A DNA stretch of 22,935 nt from assembly GCF_000344685.1 (NCBI RefSeq), contig NW_006920419.1, forward strand, positions 1,074,398 to 1,097,332. Direction: 5' to 3'. Below the pieces are notes generated by a model that was given only the letters and a program-made list of their open reading frames with translations, did no database searches and was not told the origin of the DNA. The stretch comes from Gloeophyllum trabeum ATCC 11539 (lineage: Eukaryota; Basidiomycota; Agaricomycetes; Gloeophyllales; Gloeophyllaceae). The translations under genes and the position numbers were made by a program. Positions 10,301 to 20,740 of this stretch are shown here, in pieces (position 1 is the first letter of the stretch; the number at the start of each line of letters is the position of its first letter).

Positions 10301-10903
10301 GACGATGGAGATCTTCGACAGCGGCACCGTGGCTTGCATGGTTAGATGTGCACGAAAGCCGCTGGCCGCTTCTGCACTGCTGATAATCCCGAGATCCAAG
10401 CCATCGTCCTTGTCCGAGACGGTGACCCCGTGCTTATCCTTGGTCGCTTCGTCGATAAGAGCTTTGAACCTCGCGAACTTCACCTTGTTCAAGTGCTTAG
10501 GATTCGCGAGATGACGTTGCCAGGCTGTCTTTGGAACCTCCTTACTGCACAACCCACAATACTCGACACTCGGGCAGCTCGCTTCTCCAGGCGCCTCTAT
10601 CTCAGGCTGTACGCTCGGAGATACACCCTGTCGGAGAGCTTGGTTGTGATGGCCTTTCGACGCAACATGAGAACGCCAGCTATGTATTGCTCCTACGCCT
10701 CTAGCACAGAGAGGGCAATAGAACCTGGTGTTGGCCCCTTCCGCTATCTTCTTGTGGCGGATTCCAGCGATATGACTCATGTACACGGCCTCGGACGTGC
10801 AAATGACCCCGCAGGGCTCGCAGATGCGGAGGTCATGTCTGAACTGACAATCATCATCGCCGCAGATACCAGCCGTGCGGAGCTTGGGACAGAGCTGGAC
10901 CAT
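7367..10903 (-). CDS. SDE3: SDE3/MOV10-type SF1 RNA helicase with zinc fingers, 10 exons
   Basis: Predicted 1014 residues. Exons in transcript order: 10903-10266, 10207-9722, 9672-9610, 9557-9511, 9449-9074, 9019-8417, 8361-8078, 8024-7906, 7846-7741, 7689-7367. The N-terminus carries a CCCH finger (C5, C14, C19, H23) and three C2H2 U1/matrin-like fingers (C28/C31/H44/H50, C63/C66/H79/H85, C116/C119/H131/H137). A MOV10-like middle region follows, with [12 protein letters not shown] and [10 protein letters not shown]. The helicase core has Walker A GPPGTGKT (536-543, interrupted by an intron), motif II DEAGQ (from 667), [29 protein letters not shown] and motif VI NVAVTRAQ. Relatives act in RNA silencing: plant SDE3, Drosophila Armitage, Neurospora SAD-3. 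The ATG at 10903 has a good context (GCCATGG); longer frames upstream lack an ATG. It is divergent from RPT6. Confidence 0.93.
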
Positions 10904-11587
10904 GGCACGATGTTCAGAGCAGAGGAAGGGTACACGAGCTTCGCGTTCTTCGCAATGCACAGACTATTTATGCTGTGGCTGCTTCTCCGTCACGGACAAT
11001 TGCGTGCCGTTTCATATAACGGGCAACACGTGTATGGGGTAGGATAGGCGCGTATGAGGCCTGGAGACCCGATGACGGACACGATGGCGAGCTGCTAGCG
11101 CAGATCGAGAGCCGAAGGCCTTTGACTTCGACGATAATGTTGTTCTCGAAAGGGATGCAACATGGCGAGCACAAGAACATGCCGCATATGCATTCAAAGC
11201 ATTCGATGAACCCAGAGATGTTGCGAAAAGGCGAGCGTATCGAAAGCGGCTAACAAAATGCCGTCAATTTAAACGTTCCTGCACTTCCTCTTCTAACGCC
11301 AACGTGGTTCAAACATAATTAGCATCAGGCTATAGAGAGCTTGTCCAAGCAAAAGAGCGCTATTGAACCATCGGGTCTCCTGCCCAGATGCATACAAGAG
11401 CGTGCTGCTGCTTAGTGTGGACATTTACCTTGGAACTTGAAGCTTGAAGCTTGAAGATGAGGGCAATCTGGAAGTCAGGGTCAATCGCAAACGGAAACTG
11501 ATCGAGGTTTGCTCTTGCGGCAATTGCCGTTCGTGCACCAAGACGCGTACGCGTCTCTTGAGCGAAGCCACATTCTCATATTCCGCC
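10904..11587. promoter_or_regulatory. Divergent promoter region of the helicase and RPT6 genes
   Basis: About 680 bases between two outward-facing start codons. It holds (CTTGAAG) repeated three times at 11436-11456, a 12-base palindrome CGGCAATTGCCG at 11518-11529, and a 16-base palindrome AGACGCGTACGCGTCT at 11541-11556. No clear TATA box is seen. Frames reading through are antisense or non-coding in character. Confidence 0.5.
11541..11556. promoter_or_regulatory. Palindromic double ACGCGT site upstream of RPT6
   Basis: A perfect 16-base palindrome with two ACGCGT hexamers, 31 bases before the RPT6 start codon. ACGCGT is the MluI cell-cycle box recognised by MBF-type factors in yeasts. Whether that applies in this fungus is unknown. 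Confidence 0.35.
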
Positions 11588-13111
<1,524 letters not shown>

Positions 13112-13290
13112 CGGACGTTCTTGGTACATATTCCTGGGCCCCTAATGTTGTTCCTCGTTTCAATTCGAAGTTGTACGTTCCTTGGGGCTTGTTGATGCCT
13201 TCGACCACTGGTTTAAGTGAATGATACCGTGTGGGGATTTGCAACACGGGAGAAACTCAATACAATTGGACGCCCTGCGAAGCAAAAAAT
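13112..13290. other. 3' region of RPT6 and tRNA terminator
   Basis: Short convergent spacer. The A6 run at 13284-13289 reads as T6 on the minus strand and is the probable Pol III terminator of the adjacent tRNA. Confidence 0.6.
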
Positions 13291-13363
13291 TGGTTCAGCC
13301 CAGGATCGAACTGAGGACCCTCTGTGTGTAAGACAGAGATCATAACCACTAGACCACTGAACC
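13291..13363 (-). tRNA. tRNA-Val(TAC)
   Basis: On the minus strand a 73-base cloverleaf without intron. The acceptor stem is GGTTCAG with CTGAACC, and the discriminator is A. The D-arm GTCTAGTGGTTA matches the other valine tRNA closely. The anticodon stem TCTGT pairs with ACAGA, and the loop CTTACAC gives anticodon TAC. The T-arm is CTCAG-TTCGATC-CTGGG with one T-G pair. A T6 terminator follows directly. Confidence 0.95.
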
Positions 13364-14767
13364 TAGTCTGGATATGTCTCCCGACAAGCCATATATAGTC
13401 CGTTATACAAGGGTCCGGCAAGGCAATGTACGTCCCGTGGGCCCCACCGGATCTCGATTCGTTCGACGAATGCGCCCCGGGACCCTTTGTCGAGCCTGGC
13501 CAAACCTCCTTCTTGTTTCACGCACCCACCGACTTATCGGAGTCTGACAAGGCCGCTACAGCATGATCCGTTCCGAGAATCCTATCTCGCAGTACTTCCA
13601 CCGCCGTGTCCAAAGTCGAACGAGGAGGTCGAAGTCGAGGTGATCTTAGACTAGCAGCTTAGCTCAGGTCAAGAGGCTCGTCATTCCGGAGCACGACGAT
13701 GTGCCCGACAGAAGACTGTAAACTAATACTTGGCCATGCATATATTGGCAGCAAATGTTCAGCGTCATAGCAGTTGACGCACACGTAATCTTGTTGTCGT
13801 GTAAGCATTTGCACCTCGAGGTCACTCAACGCCTCTAGGAACATTCACAAGGAACACATCAGCTAATACCCTGACGCTTCTTCCAGATATACGCTAGCGA
13901 GCAAAGGCCAGACCTAGAGCACGCCGACTTCCCGCATGCCGCTCTCCCGCTCGGTGCCTAACCGTACTCTTGAGGAACGACGATCTTTCCTCTGTAGGAA
14001 TATAATATGCTTTCGGTCTGAGGAAACCGCTGATCCCGAAGGTTCGTTGTGGTGCAACGTAGGGGTGCTTCTCCGCTTCATGGGAGACCGGTGGTGATAC
14101 AAGTCTGCACTGCTTTAGGTCCTGGGTCCATATCGACCATTCAGAATGAGAAGGCTGGGTAGATAATAACGCAATAATGGACGTCAAATTTTTCTAGTAT
14201 GACCGACTTCTCTCCGCCTCCACTCGCGGGTTCCAAAGGCGAAGCACAAGTATGAGGAAAGAGTAACTGTGTACCACCAGATAAACTGTGGAATAACAAG
14301 GTGAACCATAACAGCTATATGAAATACCCATAGCGGGTTCAATGAACGGGAGAATATCCTCGAAGGGGACCGTTCCTGGTTTTAGTGGGGTCTGCCGCAG
14401 TATTCTAGTGAGCATGATCGCGCTATCCTACCGTCGAAGTCGCCCTAAAACTTGGTAAAGGTTGCGAAAGCACGTGAAGGCATATCCGTTGCAGATCCTG
14501 ACATTGGTACGGTACACACCATAAGTGTCCGAATGACGTATGCGGCATATCTCCTCAGTCCTCCATCGATCGTGCTGAGTCCGTGGTCTGTCTCTCAGGC
14601 ACGCATCCTCCTAGCCATAACGCCCACTGACATCCGGCGAAAAACGCGTTTGGTCTGGCATAGTTCTGCATGATCCCCAGAGACCTGCGTGCGTCCTAAT
14701 TCTTCCCCCCGCAGCGCGACCAGTCTTCCAGGCGTAAACATAGGTGGCCCAATATTGCATGCTTGGG
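13364..14767. other. Gene-poor interval of about 1.4 kb
   Basis: Apart from the doubtful fragment at 13426-13653, I see no supportable gene. Minus-strand frames at 13659-13844, 13894-14187 and 14194-14415 resemble no family and cannot be joined convincingly. The interval may be decayed sequence, but I found no terminal repeats. Confidence 0.4.
13426..13653 (+). pseudogene. Possible small gene or frameshifted coding fragment
   Basis: An ATG at 13426 opens a 46-codon frame (MYVPWAPPDLDSFDECAPGP onwards) with the C-rich third positions of the real genes nearby, ending at a TGA at 13564. Immediately after CAG at 13561 another frame (HDPFRESYLAVLPPPCPKSN onwards) continues to a TAG at 13651-13653. 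The two halves could be joined by an intron with a weak GTCGAG donor and a CTACAG acceptor, or be separated by a frameshift in a decayed gene. I do not recognise the product. It starts just upstream of the tRNA-Val(TAC) gene, on the opposite strand. Confidence 0.25.
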
Positions 14768-15572
14768 TCATAGGCCGTACTTCCTTTTTATAGATAACCA
14801 TGCTGGTGCAACAGCGGGGTGGCACTTTGCAAAGTTATTCATGTCATCCTCTGGGACGCGGTTGTAATCCACTCGGTTCCAGTAGCGGGTGACCACATAA
14901 GAAATCTCCTGCGCATCCTGTTCCTGCCGGCGTCTGCGACAAAAGTCAGTTTAGACCATTCAATTTGCATTATCCAATAACTTACATCGCCCATGCCTTG
15001 AGCTTGGCACGCAGGAACTCGGTAATGGAGAGGAAAGGTATGCCTCGGATGGTCGTAGTCGTATTAGCGTCTAAACGACGCGGTCCTGCTTCACCGGCGG
15101 GGAGAATTTCGATCTTTCCTGCGGGATTAGGCTCTGATGAACTCGCGTCAATATCTGAAAGAAGCTCGCACCTCCACTGGAGGGATGAATCCATGGTATG
15201 TCGTGTGCAGCCTTGGAAAGCCGATCAGCATAGCGGCGGCCAGAGGTAGTCGAGACTGGCGACCCACCGATTACACCAAGGAGAAGCGATGGTAGTTACA
15301 TGACTACTGCCAGATACTGCTTGACGAACACGTCGAAATGGATGAGACAGGCCGCCGTCTACTATACAATATATGTCCTACCCCAGGCCACACATCCATC
15401 TGTTAGGAATGGTCCAGACATATCGTTATCATGATTGACTCACATCTGCGTAGGGATTATTTGACATCACGGCAACAAAAATACCTCCGTAGAAGGCGTG
15501 AGGGATGTTGCTCGCGCGCAGAAGTTGAGAAAGGGCTGCGGCTGCTTCCAAAAGTCGAGCCGTGTTGTGCAT
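14768..15572 (-). CDS. Small nucleotidyltransferase-like protein, mushroom-type family, 4 exons
   Basis: Predicted 199 residues. Exons in transcript order: 15572-15444, 15377-15264, 15176-14986, 14933-14768. The blocks PHAFYGGIFVAV (24-35), ADDIYCIVDGG (42-52), SHPFRRVRQAV, IEILPAGE (103-110) and GIPFLSITEFLRAKLKAWAI resemble a family I recall only from basidiomycetes, annotated as hypothetical. The order G-G, an acidic pair, a later IEIL strand, then a helix ending KLKAW with a downstream DAQEI resembles the minimal nucleotidyltransferase (KNTase/AbiEii) fold; this is inference. The junction between exons 2 and 3 (15177-15263) is uncertain: the donor GTCGCC is weak, and another phase-consistent join removes WCNRWW. 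The region after SPW, where I expect a conserved strand, looks atypical. The ATG at 15572 follows a pyrimidine-rich tract. Confidence 0.75.
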
Positions 15573-16385
15573 ATCAAAAGAAAGAGGAAAAAGTCGGTAG
15601 TCAAGTCGAGAGCATGATACACTGGCATGCGGCAGAGCGCGGATGATGGCAGGCCACCGTGGATGGGGTGTTTTAATAGAGAGATGTATTTGGTCTGCCT
15701 GACCCAAGAGGCCAGGCGTGGAGAAAACAGCAGATACGTATCTGATTCAATTGCCGATACGGGTTTGGCCGATCACGTCCGGTAAGAAGGTTGAAAGGTT
15801 CTTACAACCTTAGATGGGGAATGGGTTGGGTACCATGCCGTCACATGCTTTACCTGAGGTCACCGACAAGAGCTGGTTTAACAGGCACGAGGGAGGTATA
15901 TCGAAAACCCGATAACTAACGCCCTCCAAACTGGATCCCGTAGCTGCCAACGTACTAAAGACCGACCAGCTACGGCTCGGACATCACTCCGGCACAGTTC
16001 ATATAAGCTCCTGGCATTGCATGCGTAGAGAGAAGGACTTCAGTACGGCTGCAAACGCTGTAAGCGGTACGCCTGTACCAGAGCGCAGTATGATGGATTC
16101 AGGACCGTGAGGTCATCATAGACGACTTGATTTGCCGAAAAGCCCCTTTGTTAGCGTGTGTAGAGGTGTGGAGAGAGTATGTCCGGGGCATGGAACCGGA
16201 AAAGGCAACAGTGGCGGAGGCAAAGAACCGCGTGACCCTACTTACGTAAGTGGGGGTCAAGTGCTTCGATTGATTTTACCAGGGTCTGCAACTTAGAACG
16301 GCTAGCTTGCGTACTGGCGTCCGCACCGACGTATGAGTTTCATCGGCGTTCCTGCTCTTGCGCTGGGGGTATTAGAGTCTTGCGC
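15573..16385. promoter_or_regulatory. Divergent intergenic region of about 810 bases
   Basis: Lies between the nucleotidyltransferase-like gene (-) and the MRS2 gene (+) and must hold both promoters. A CT-rich tract (on the minus strand) precedes the minus-strand start. No TATA box, repeat array or RNA gene stands out. An upstream reading frame at 16333-16389 is listed separately. Confidence 0.45.
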
Positions 16386-16389
16386 ATGA
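16333..16389 (+). promoter_or_regulatory. 18-codon upstream ORF overlapping the MRS2 start as ATGA
   Basis: An ATG at 16333 opens MSFIGVPALALGVLESCA and stops at TGA 16387-16389. That stop overlaps the MRS2 start codon ATG 16386-16388 in the tetranucleotide ATGA. If this stretch is in the 5' UTR, ribosomes ending on the uORF would be placed exactly at the main start. Transcript start is unknown. Confidence 0.4.
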
Positions 16390-18465
16390 ACACAACCTCA
16401 AGCAAGACGGTCGCACAAAATGTGATGGCAAATTTGGGCAGAACTGCCAGAATTTCGTCTCCTGGGTCGAGATGGAGGACACCGGTCGGGATGCTTCCGA
16501 AGAGAGCGTCCAGTTTGGTACCACATGCATATCAGCCTGGTCCGGTTTGGTCAAATTCAGGCGTGTCTTCCCGCCACTATTCTGGTCTATCTGCAATGTC
16601 CTATACCCGACAAACCCCGCGAAGTAGCAAACTTGGTGCTGGAAATGCCTTAGGGAATCGTGGCATGTCCTGGCAATGGTTGCCCTGGTTTTTGAGATCT
16701 CGAAGTCCTAGTCATATGGAGGCACCCCAAGGAGGACTGCCTGATGGTCAAGAAGAAGCCGCTAAGGCCGCCATCTTGGATAAGGTCATGAAGGGACGCC
16801 AACCAACGGATCTGATGCTACGATGTACGTTGCTCTCGCTTTGCTCGAATTCGCATGTTTAACCGGATAATAGGCACTGTTCTGGACTCTGAAGGTAGCC
16901 CACGCTCGAAAAAGGCCGCCGCTAAGCGTTTACGTTCCGTCTTTATCCAGGTAATGTGAAGACAATTTCTGGCCAATTCAAGAAGTCCGATATGTGCACC
17001 GAACACGGTCTAAACGTAAGTGCAGAGCCCCCTCATCAATCGTCCAAGTTCCGGAGCTCACCAAGTATGAAGCCTCGTGACTTGCGTAAGATTGATTCCC
17101 GAGTTCCAAACCTTGTAGCAACCATCCTCGTCCGTGAACAGGCGTTTCTCGTACGTTATTCTGTCTCCTCAATCCACACTTCGTCTGACCCAGCGATCGT
17201 GCCCTTAGGTGAATATACTCCACATCCGAGCGCTGGTCAAAGCGGACTGCGTCATTCTTTTCGACACCTATGGATCTGTCGATTCAAGGCTGCACTCTGT
17301 CTTCCTCTACCATCTGGAGGTACGAGGATCGTACCGCTTCTACTCCAGTAGACCGACCATCTCGTCTAGCACAACCTTAAAGTCAAAGGCTCCACGTCCC
17401 CCTATGAATTCAGAGCCTTGGACTCTATTCTACTTTCTGTCCTGAGCGCGCTCGAGGCAGAGATGGTGTTCATTCGGAATCTAGTGGGCGGATTGCTGGC
17501 CGAGCTTGAAGATGATATCGACCATGATAGATTCAAGCGGCTCTTGCATTACTCTAGGCGGCTAGCCAGCTTCCAGAATCGTGCTAAACTCGTATGTTGA
17601 TCGTGCGCACGTGCCATTCCTGACGTCGAGTCTGATAACCTACGCCTGAAGGTTCAACAAGCCATCGACGAAGTGTTAGAACAAGGTAGAGCAGGTATAC
17701 CTGTTCTGTGCGTAATTACTGATCTGTCGGATAGACGAGGATCTGGATGCGATGTATCTGACCGATAAGAAAAATCAAAAGGAGCGCCACGACCACAACG
17801 AACTTGAAGTCCTCCTTGAGTCCTTCTCAAAGCAAGTAGAAGAAATCGTAACGGAAGCAAATAATATAGATGTGCGGCCCCAGATCCCCTGACCCCGGGC
17901 AGAGCCGCTGACACTTCTCAGGCTAATGTACAATCTACGCAAGAAATCGTGGAACTTATTCTCGACTCTAATCGCAACTCCCTTCTCGCACTAGATCTCA
18001 AGGTTCGTCCGTACGCGGGATGGTGGCGATAAATTCATCCGCTCATTAGAGTTGTTTTTAGGTGTCTATAGGAACCATGGGTATCGGGGCTGGAGCCCTG
18101 GTTGCCGGGCTGTTCGGCATGAATGTGAGTCTCCCGTGCCTGCTTCGTCATGGACTAGCAAGCCTCATCTGGTATCACGCGTTATCTAGTTGAAAAGTAC
18201 CTTGGAGGAATCAGACTATGCCTTCTTAGGGATGACCATCTTGTCGGCGGTTGTGGCGGCTGCCGTATCTTGGGCGGGACTGCGCAGGCACGTCATGATC
18301 AGTCTTGTTGCGCGAGCGTGATTCTGACTGATGTCTTGTCTCTACCATACATCCAGACTTGCAACAATCCGAAAACTCAGCTTATCCAACGGTCATCGCA
18401 GGTCTTCGCGGGCCCCTCGGCTCCCGCTGCCGTTGCGCAGACGGAGCCAGGACGGTTGGCCATGA
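16386..18465 (+). CDS. MRS2: MRS2-type mitochondrial magnesium channel (CorA superfamily), 12 exons
   Basis: Predicted 485 residues. Exons: 16386-16824, 16874-16894, 16951-17015, 17073-17150, 17209-17319, 17370-17591, 17652-17685, 17735-17871, 17922-18002, 18062-18124, 18190-18287, 18357-18465. The first roughly 140 residues are Ser/Arg-rich with few acids, as in a mitochondrial presequence. Family blocks follow: RCTVLDSEGN, PRDLRKIDS, VNILHIRALVKAD, EFRALDSILLSVLSALE, DEDLDAMYLTDKK and LILDSNRNSLLALDLK. The first membrane span (about 397-414) ends in the signature GMN (415-417), and the second span is near 428-447. The C-terminus is very basic. MRS2 forms a pentameric Mg2+ channel of the inner mitochondrial membrane. 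Exon 2 is a 21-base microexon. The last intron appears to use a GC donor (CAG|GCACGT), the only join giving the basic tail that I expect. LPE10/MFM1 is an alternative paralogue name. Confidence 0.94.
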
Positions 18466-19332
18466 CACTCGAGTGCAGGTGGCTTGTCGTCTCTATACGC
18501 AGCGCATTTTGCGTCGTACACATGGACCTACAACCCCATTTCAGCCATACCAGCATGTTCATCTGTATATACACTGACATCATTACTCAGCCCTGTATCG
18601 ATTCTAAGCATAGCCTTTAATCAATCATACCCACCTCCCTCCGTGGCTTTTCCGATCGGGGCAGTCCGGTCTTCACATGTCCTAGAAGCTGGTCATGGAA
18701 TTGTGCACCCATGTATTTAGCCCGAACGGATGGTCCTGTGCGAGAGAAGCTGTTAGTGGCGCAAGCCTATCCTGAGCCTATCTTTGATGGTCGCAGCTCG
18801 GGAGCAAGGTGGTGTATGGAGCGCACCCAGTGCGAAGGAGACTCGGGAAGAAGCCTCATGCAAGCACAAGGTCCAACCTCCCGATTCTCCTAGGCATGGG
18901 TCATGGGACTGAATTCGACGAAGGGCTACCGGACGGATAAGACCGAGTAGTGCAAGCGCGACAAGGTTTGGACAGAGATGGACGGAGTGAGTACAAGTAG
19001 TAGGCGTACAGGGTTACGGTAGTGAAACAAAGCACAACATTCGTGAGTCATAAGCTAGATCGAAACCCCCGGGGGAAGAAGAACGAAAAGTCAGCGTTAA
19101 AGCCATCAGGGAAGGATGTAGGATCGGCATTAGGAATAGTCCGGAACAAGGGAGACATGTGCAGTTCGTAGGAAGGGATAGGCATAAACAGGCACGTAGG
19201 CTGTGAAGTGAATTTCCAAGGTCAGTCTGCAGCAAAACCCCTGGATATTAGCCACGGACACCATGAAAGGACGTACGTGCTGACTCACATATGAAACATC
19301 CACATATTAGAGGACACATAATCGTCCCGTGT
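18466..19332. other. Convergent intergenic region of about 870 bases
   Basis: Both flanking genes end here, so it holds two 3' UTRs. Frames seen in it have no family resemblance. No repeat, terminator hairpin or RNA gene is evident. Confidence 0.45.
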
Positions 19333-20740
19333 CTACTCAGCAGCAGACGGAGGCATATCGGGCAATATATAATGCATCTTCTTCTCTCCGAAACTAGACT
19401 TGTGGTTGAGCTCTGGCAGGCCGATGTTCTGGTGCTGCGTGCTGGACGGAGCCGTAGGCACCTCGTTCTCAGCGTCCGTGAACTCTGCAGCGTCGTACTT
19501 GGGCACGGGCTTGCGGGGCGTGCGGCGATTTCCCGTGGACGCCGAGCGAGACAGCGCAACAGGCTCCGGGCTCTGGCTCTGCGGCGACGGTGGGTAGGGA
19601 TACTGGTCTTGTACATGGGACGGAGGCATGTACGAGATGGGCGGGACCGGGACGCGGCGCGGGGACCCGGCCTCGAGGGACCGCCTGCTTTGGCTGTTGC
19701 GCTTGGCAATCCCCGGAGGGTGCGCAGAGGTCGAAGGCGGGCGGGAGCTGAGCACCGTGCTCGCGAGCGAGGACGTCGTCGACGAGCGCTTGACGTTGTA
19801 CCCCAGCGCCTGCGCGGTGACGGGGTCGAACCCACGCGCCGCGGCCATTTTCTCGTGTTCCACAGAGTTAAGCTCGGACTCGGACACGGCGGGCGAGTAG
19901 CGCGGCGCGACTGTGGCAACCGACTCATTCGGGAGGTGTTGGGCTTTCGTGCGGCCACGGCCATCGTCGCCGGAGTTGAGGCCACCCCAGCCACCTGCAG
20001 GACCTATGCCAGCCGACAGGCTGCGGGCGCGGGTGCGCGAAGGCCTGCCAGTTCGGAAGAAAAGGAAAGCTGCGAGGAGGAAGAAAAGGCCTGCCAGGCC
20101 CCCCAGGACGCCGCCGACGATGGCTCCAACGTTGGTGTGGCGCGACGGCGGCAGACCAGAAACGGGCAGAGCGGTCGAAGACGTGGAAGGGGTACTTGCG
20201 GGATTTGATCCCGAGGATCCCAGTAGGCACGAGGTGTCAGTGCCATTAGATATGTAGAATTGTTTGAAGTCGGAAACACGGTCAGAGGAGGACGGATACG
20301 ATATGTACGCTTCCAGATCATACCATCCTTGGGAGACGTTCACCTTCGACCATGTCCAAGTTTCGGAAGCTGGATCAAGGTTGGTACTCAAGTACTGGCT
20401 GGAATGGGAGGTGTCATTGACATTCATAACCAGAATTGAGAGATCGCCTCCAGGGGATCCGCTGAAGTCCCAGGTGACGGTCCCTGAGCCGCAAGTGGTC
20501 ATGTTTTCAACAGCATGCAAGGTGATCACCGCAGTCGTGGTTGGCGCTGTGGAGGCGGAGGTGAGACTGGACGTAGGGAGGCTGATAGAGATTGTCGTGG
20601 GGGTGATAGGGAGTGTAGGACTAGCAACATGGGACAAAGTCCCTGGACGTACATTGTTGACGATCAACTCCACGATTGCATGGAAGGAGAGCAGTCTCAC
20701 CTGGTAGAATACCAGTGTTGGGCGGATTAACCGCGGTCAT
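19333..20740 (-). CDS. Single-pass membrane protein with Ser/Thr-rich ectodomain, 2 exons
   Basis: Predicted 449 residues from exons 20740-20701 and 20642-19333. The large frame has no early ATG of its own. A 40-base first exon (MTAVNPPNTGILPG) with donor CCAG|GTGAGA and acceptor GTCCAG closes in phase. Residues 15-180 are Thr/Ser-rich with N-glycosylation sequons (NMT, NDT, NVS, NGT) and a compact region with two Cys, C63 in TTCGSGTVTWDFSG and C151 in DTSCL. One membrane span lies near 185-209 (VGAIVGGVLGGLAGLFFLLA), followed by RTGRPSRTRARS, which sets a cytosolic C-terminus. The tail is long, Ser/Pro/Arg-rich and disordered, ending in KKMHYILPDMPPSAAE. The layout resembles basidiomycete cell-surface or wall-sensor proteins (Wsc/Mid2-like in plan only). 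No signal peptide is visible, so the true start may lie in an exon further upstream. Function is unknown. Confidence 0.78.

Noticed and set aside
10904..10960. Longer N-terminus for the helicase (19 extra residues)
   Set aside because: The extension begins with GTG and has no ATG. The ATG at 10903 has a strong context and is followed at once by the CCCH finger.
10346..11047. 233-codon open frame on the plus strand
   Set aside because: It is antisense to the zinc-finger exon of the helicase gene, whose Cys/His spacing is clearly the real signal.
13659..14415. Three minus-strand frames in the gene-poor interval
   Set aside because: They lack family resemblance and consistent splice joins. Only one has a reasonable ATG, so they are not called as a gene.
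19291..20208. 305-codon open frame on the plus strand
   Set aside because: It is antisense to the GC-rich coding exon of the single-pass membrane protein, is Arg-rich throughout, and has no domain. It is a shadow of codon bias.
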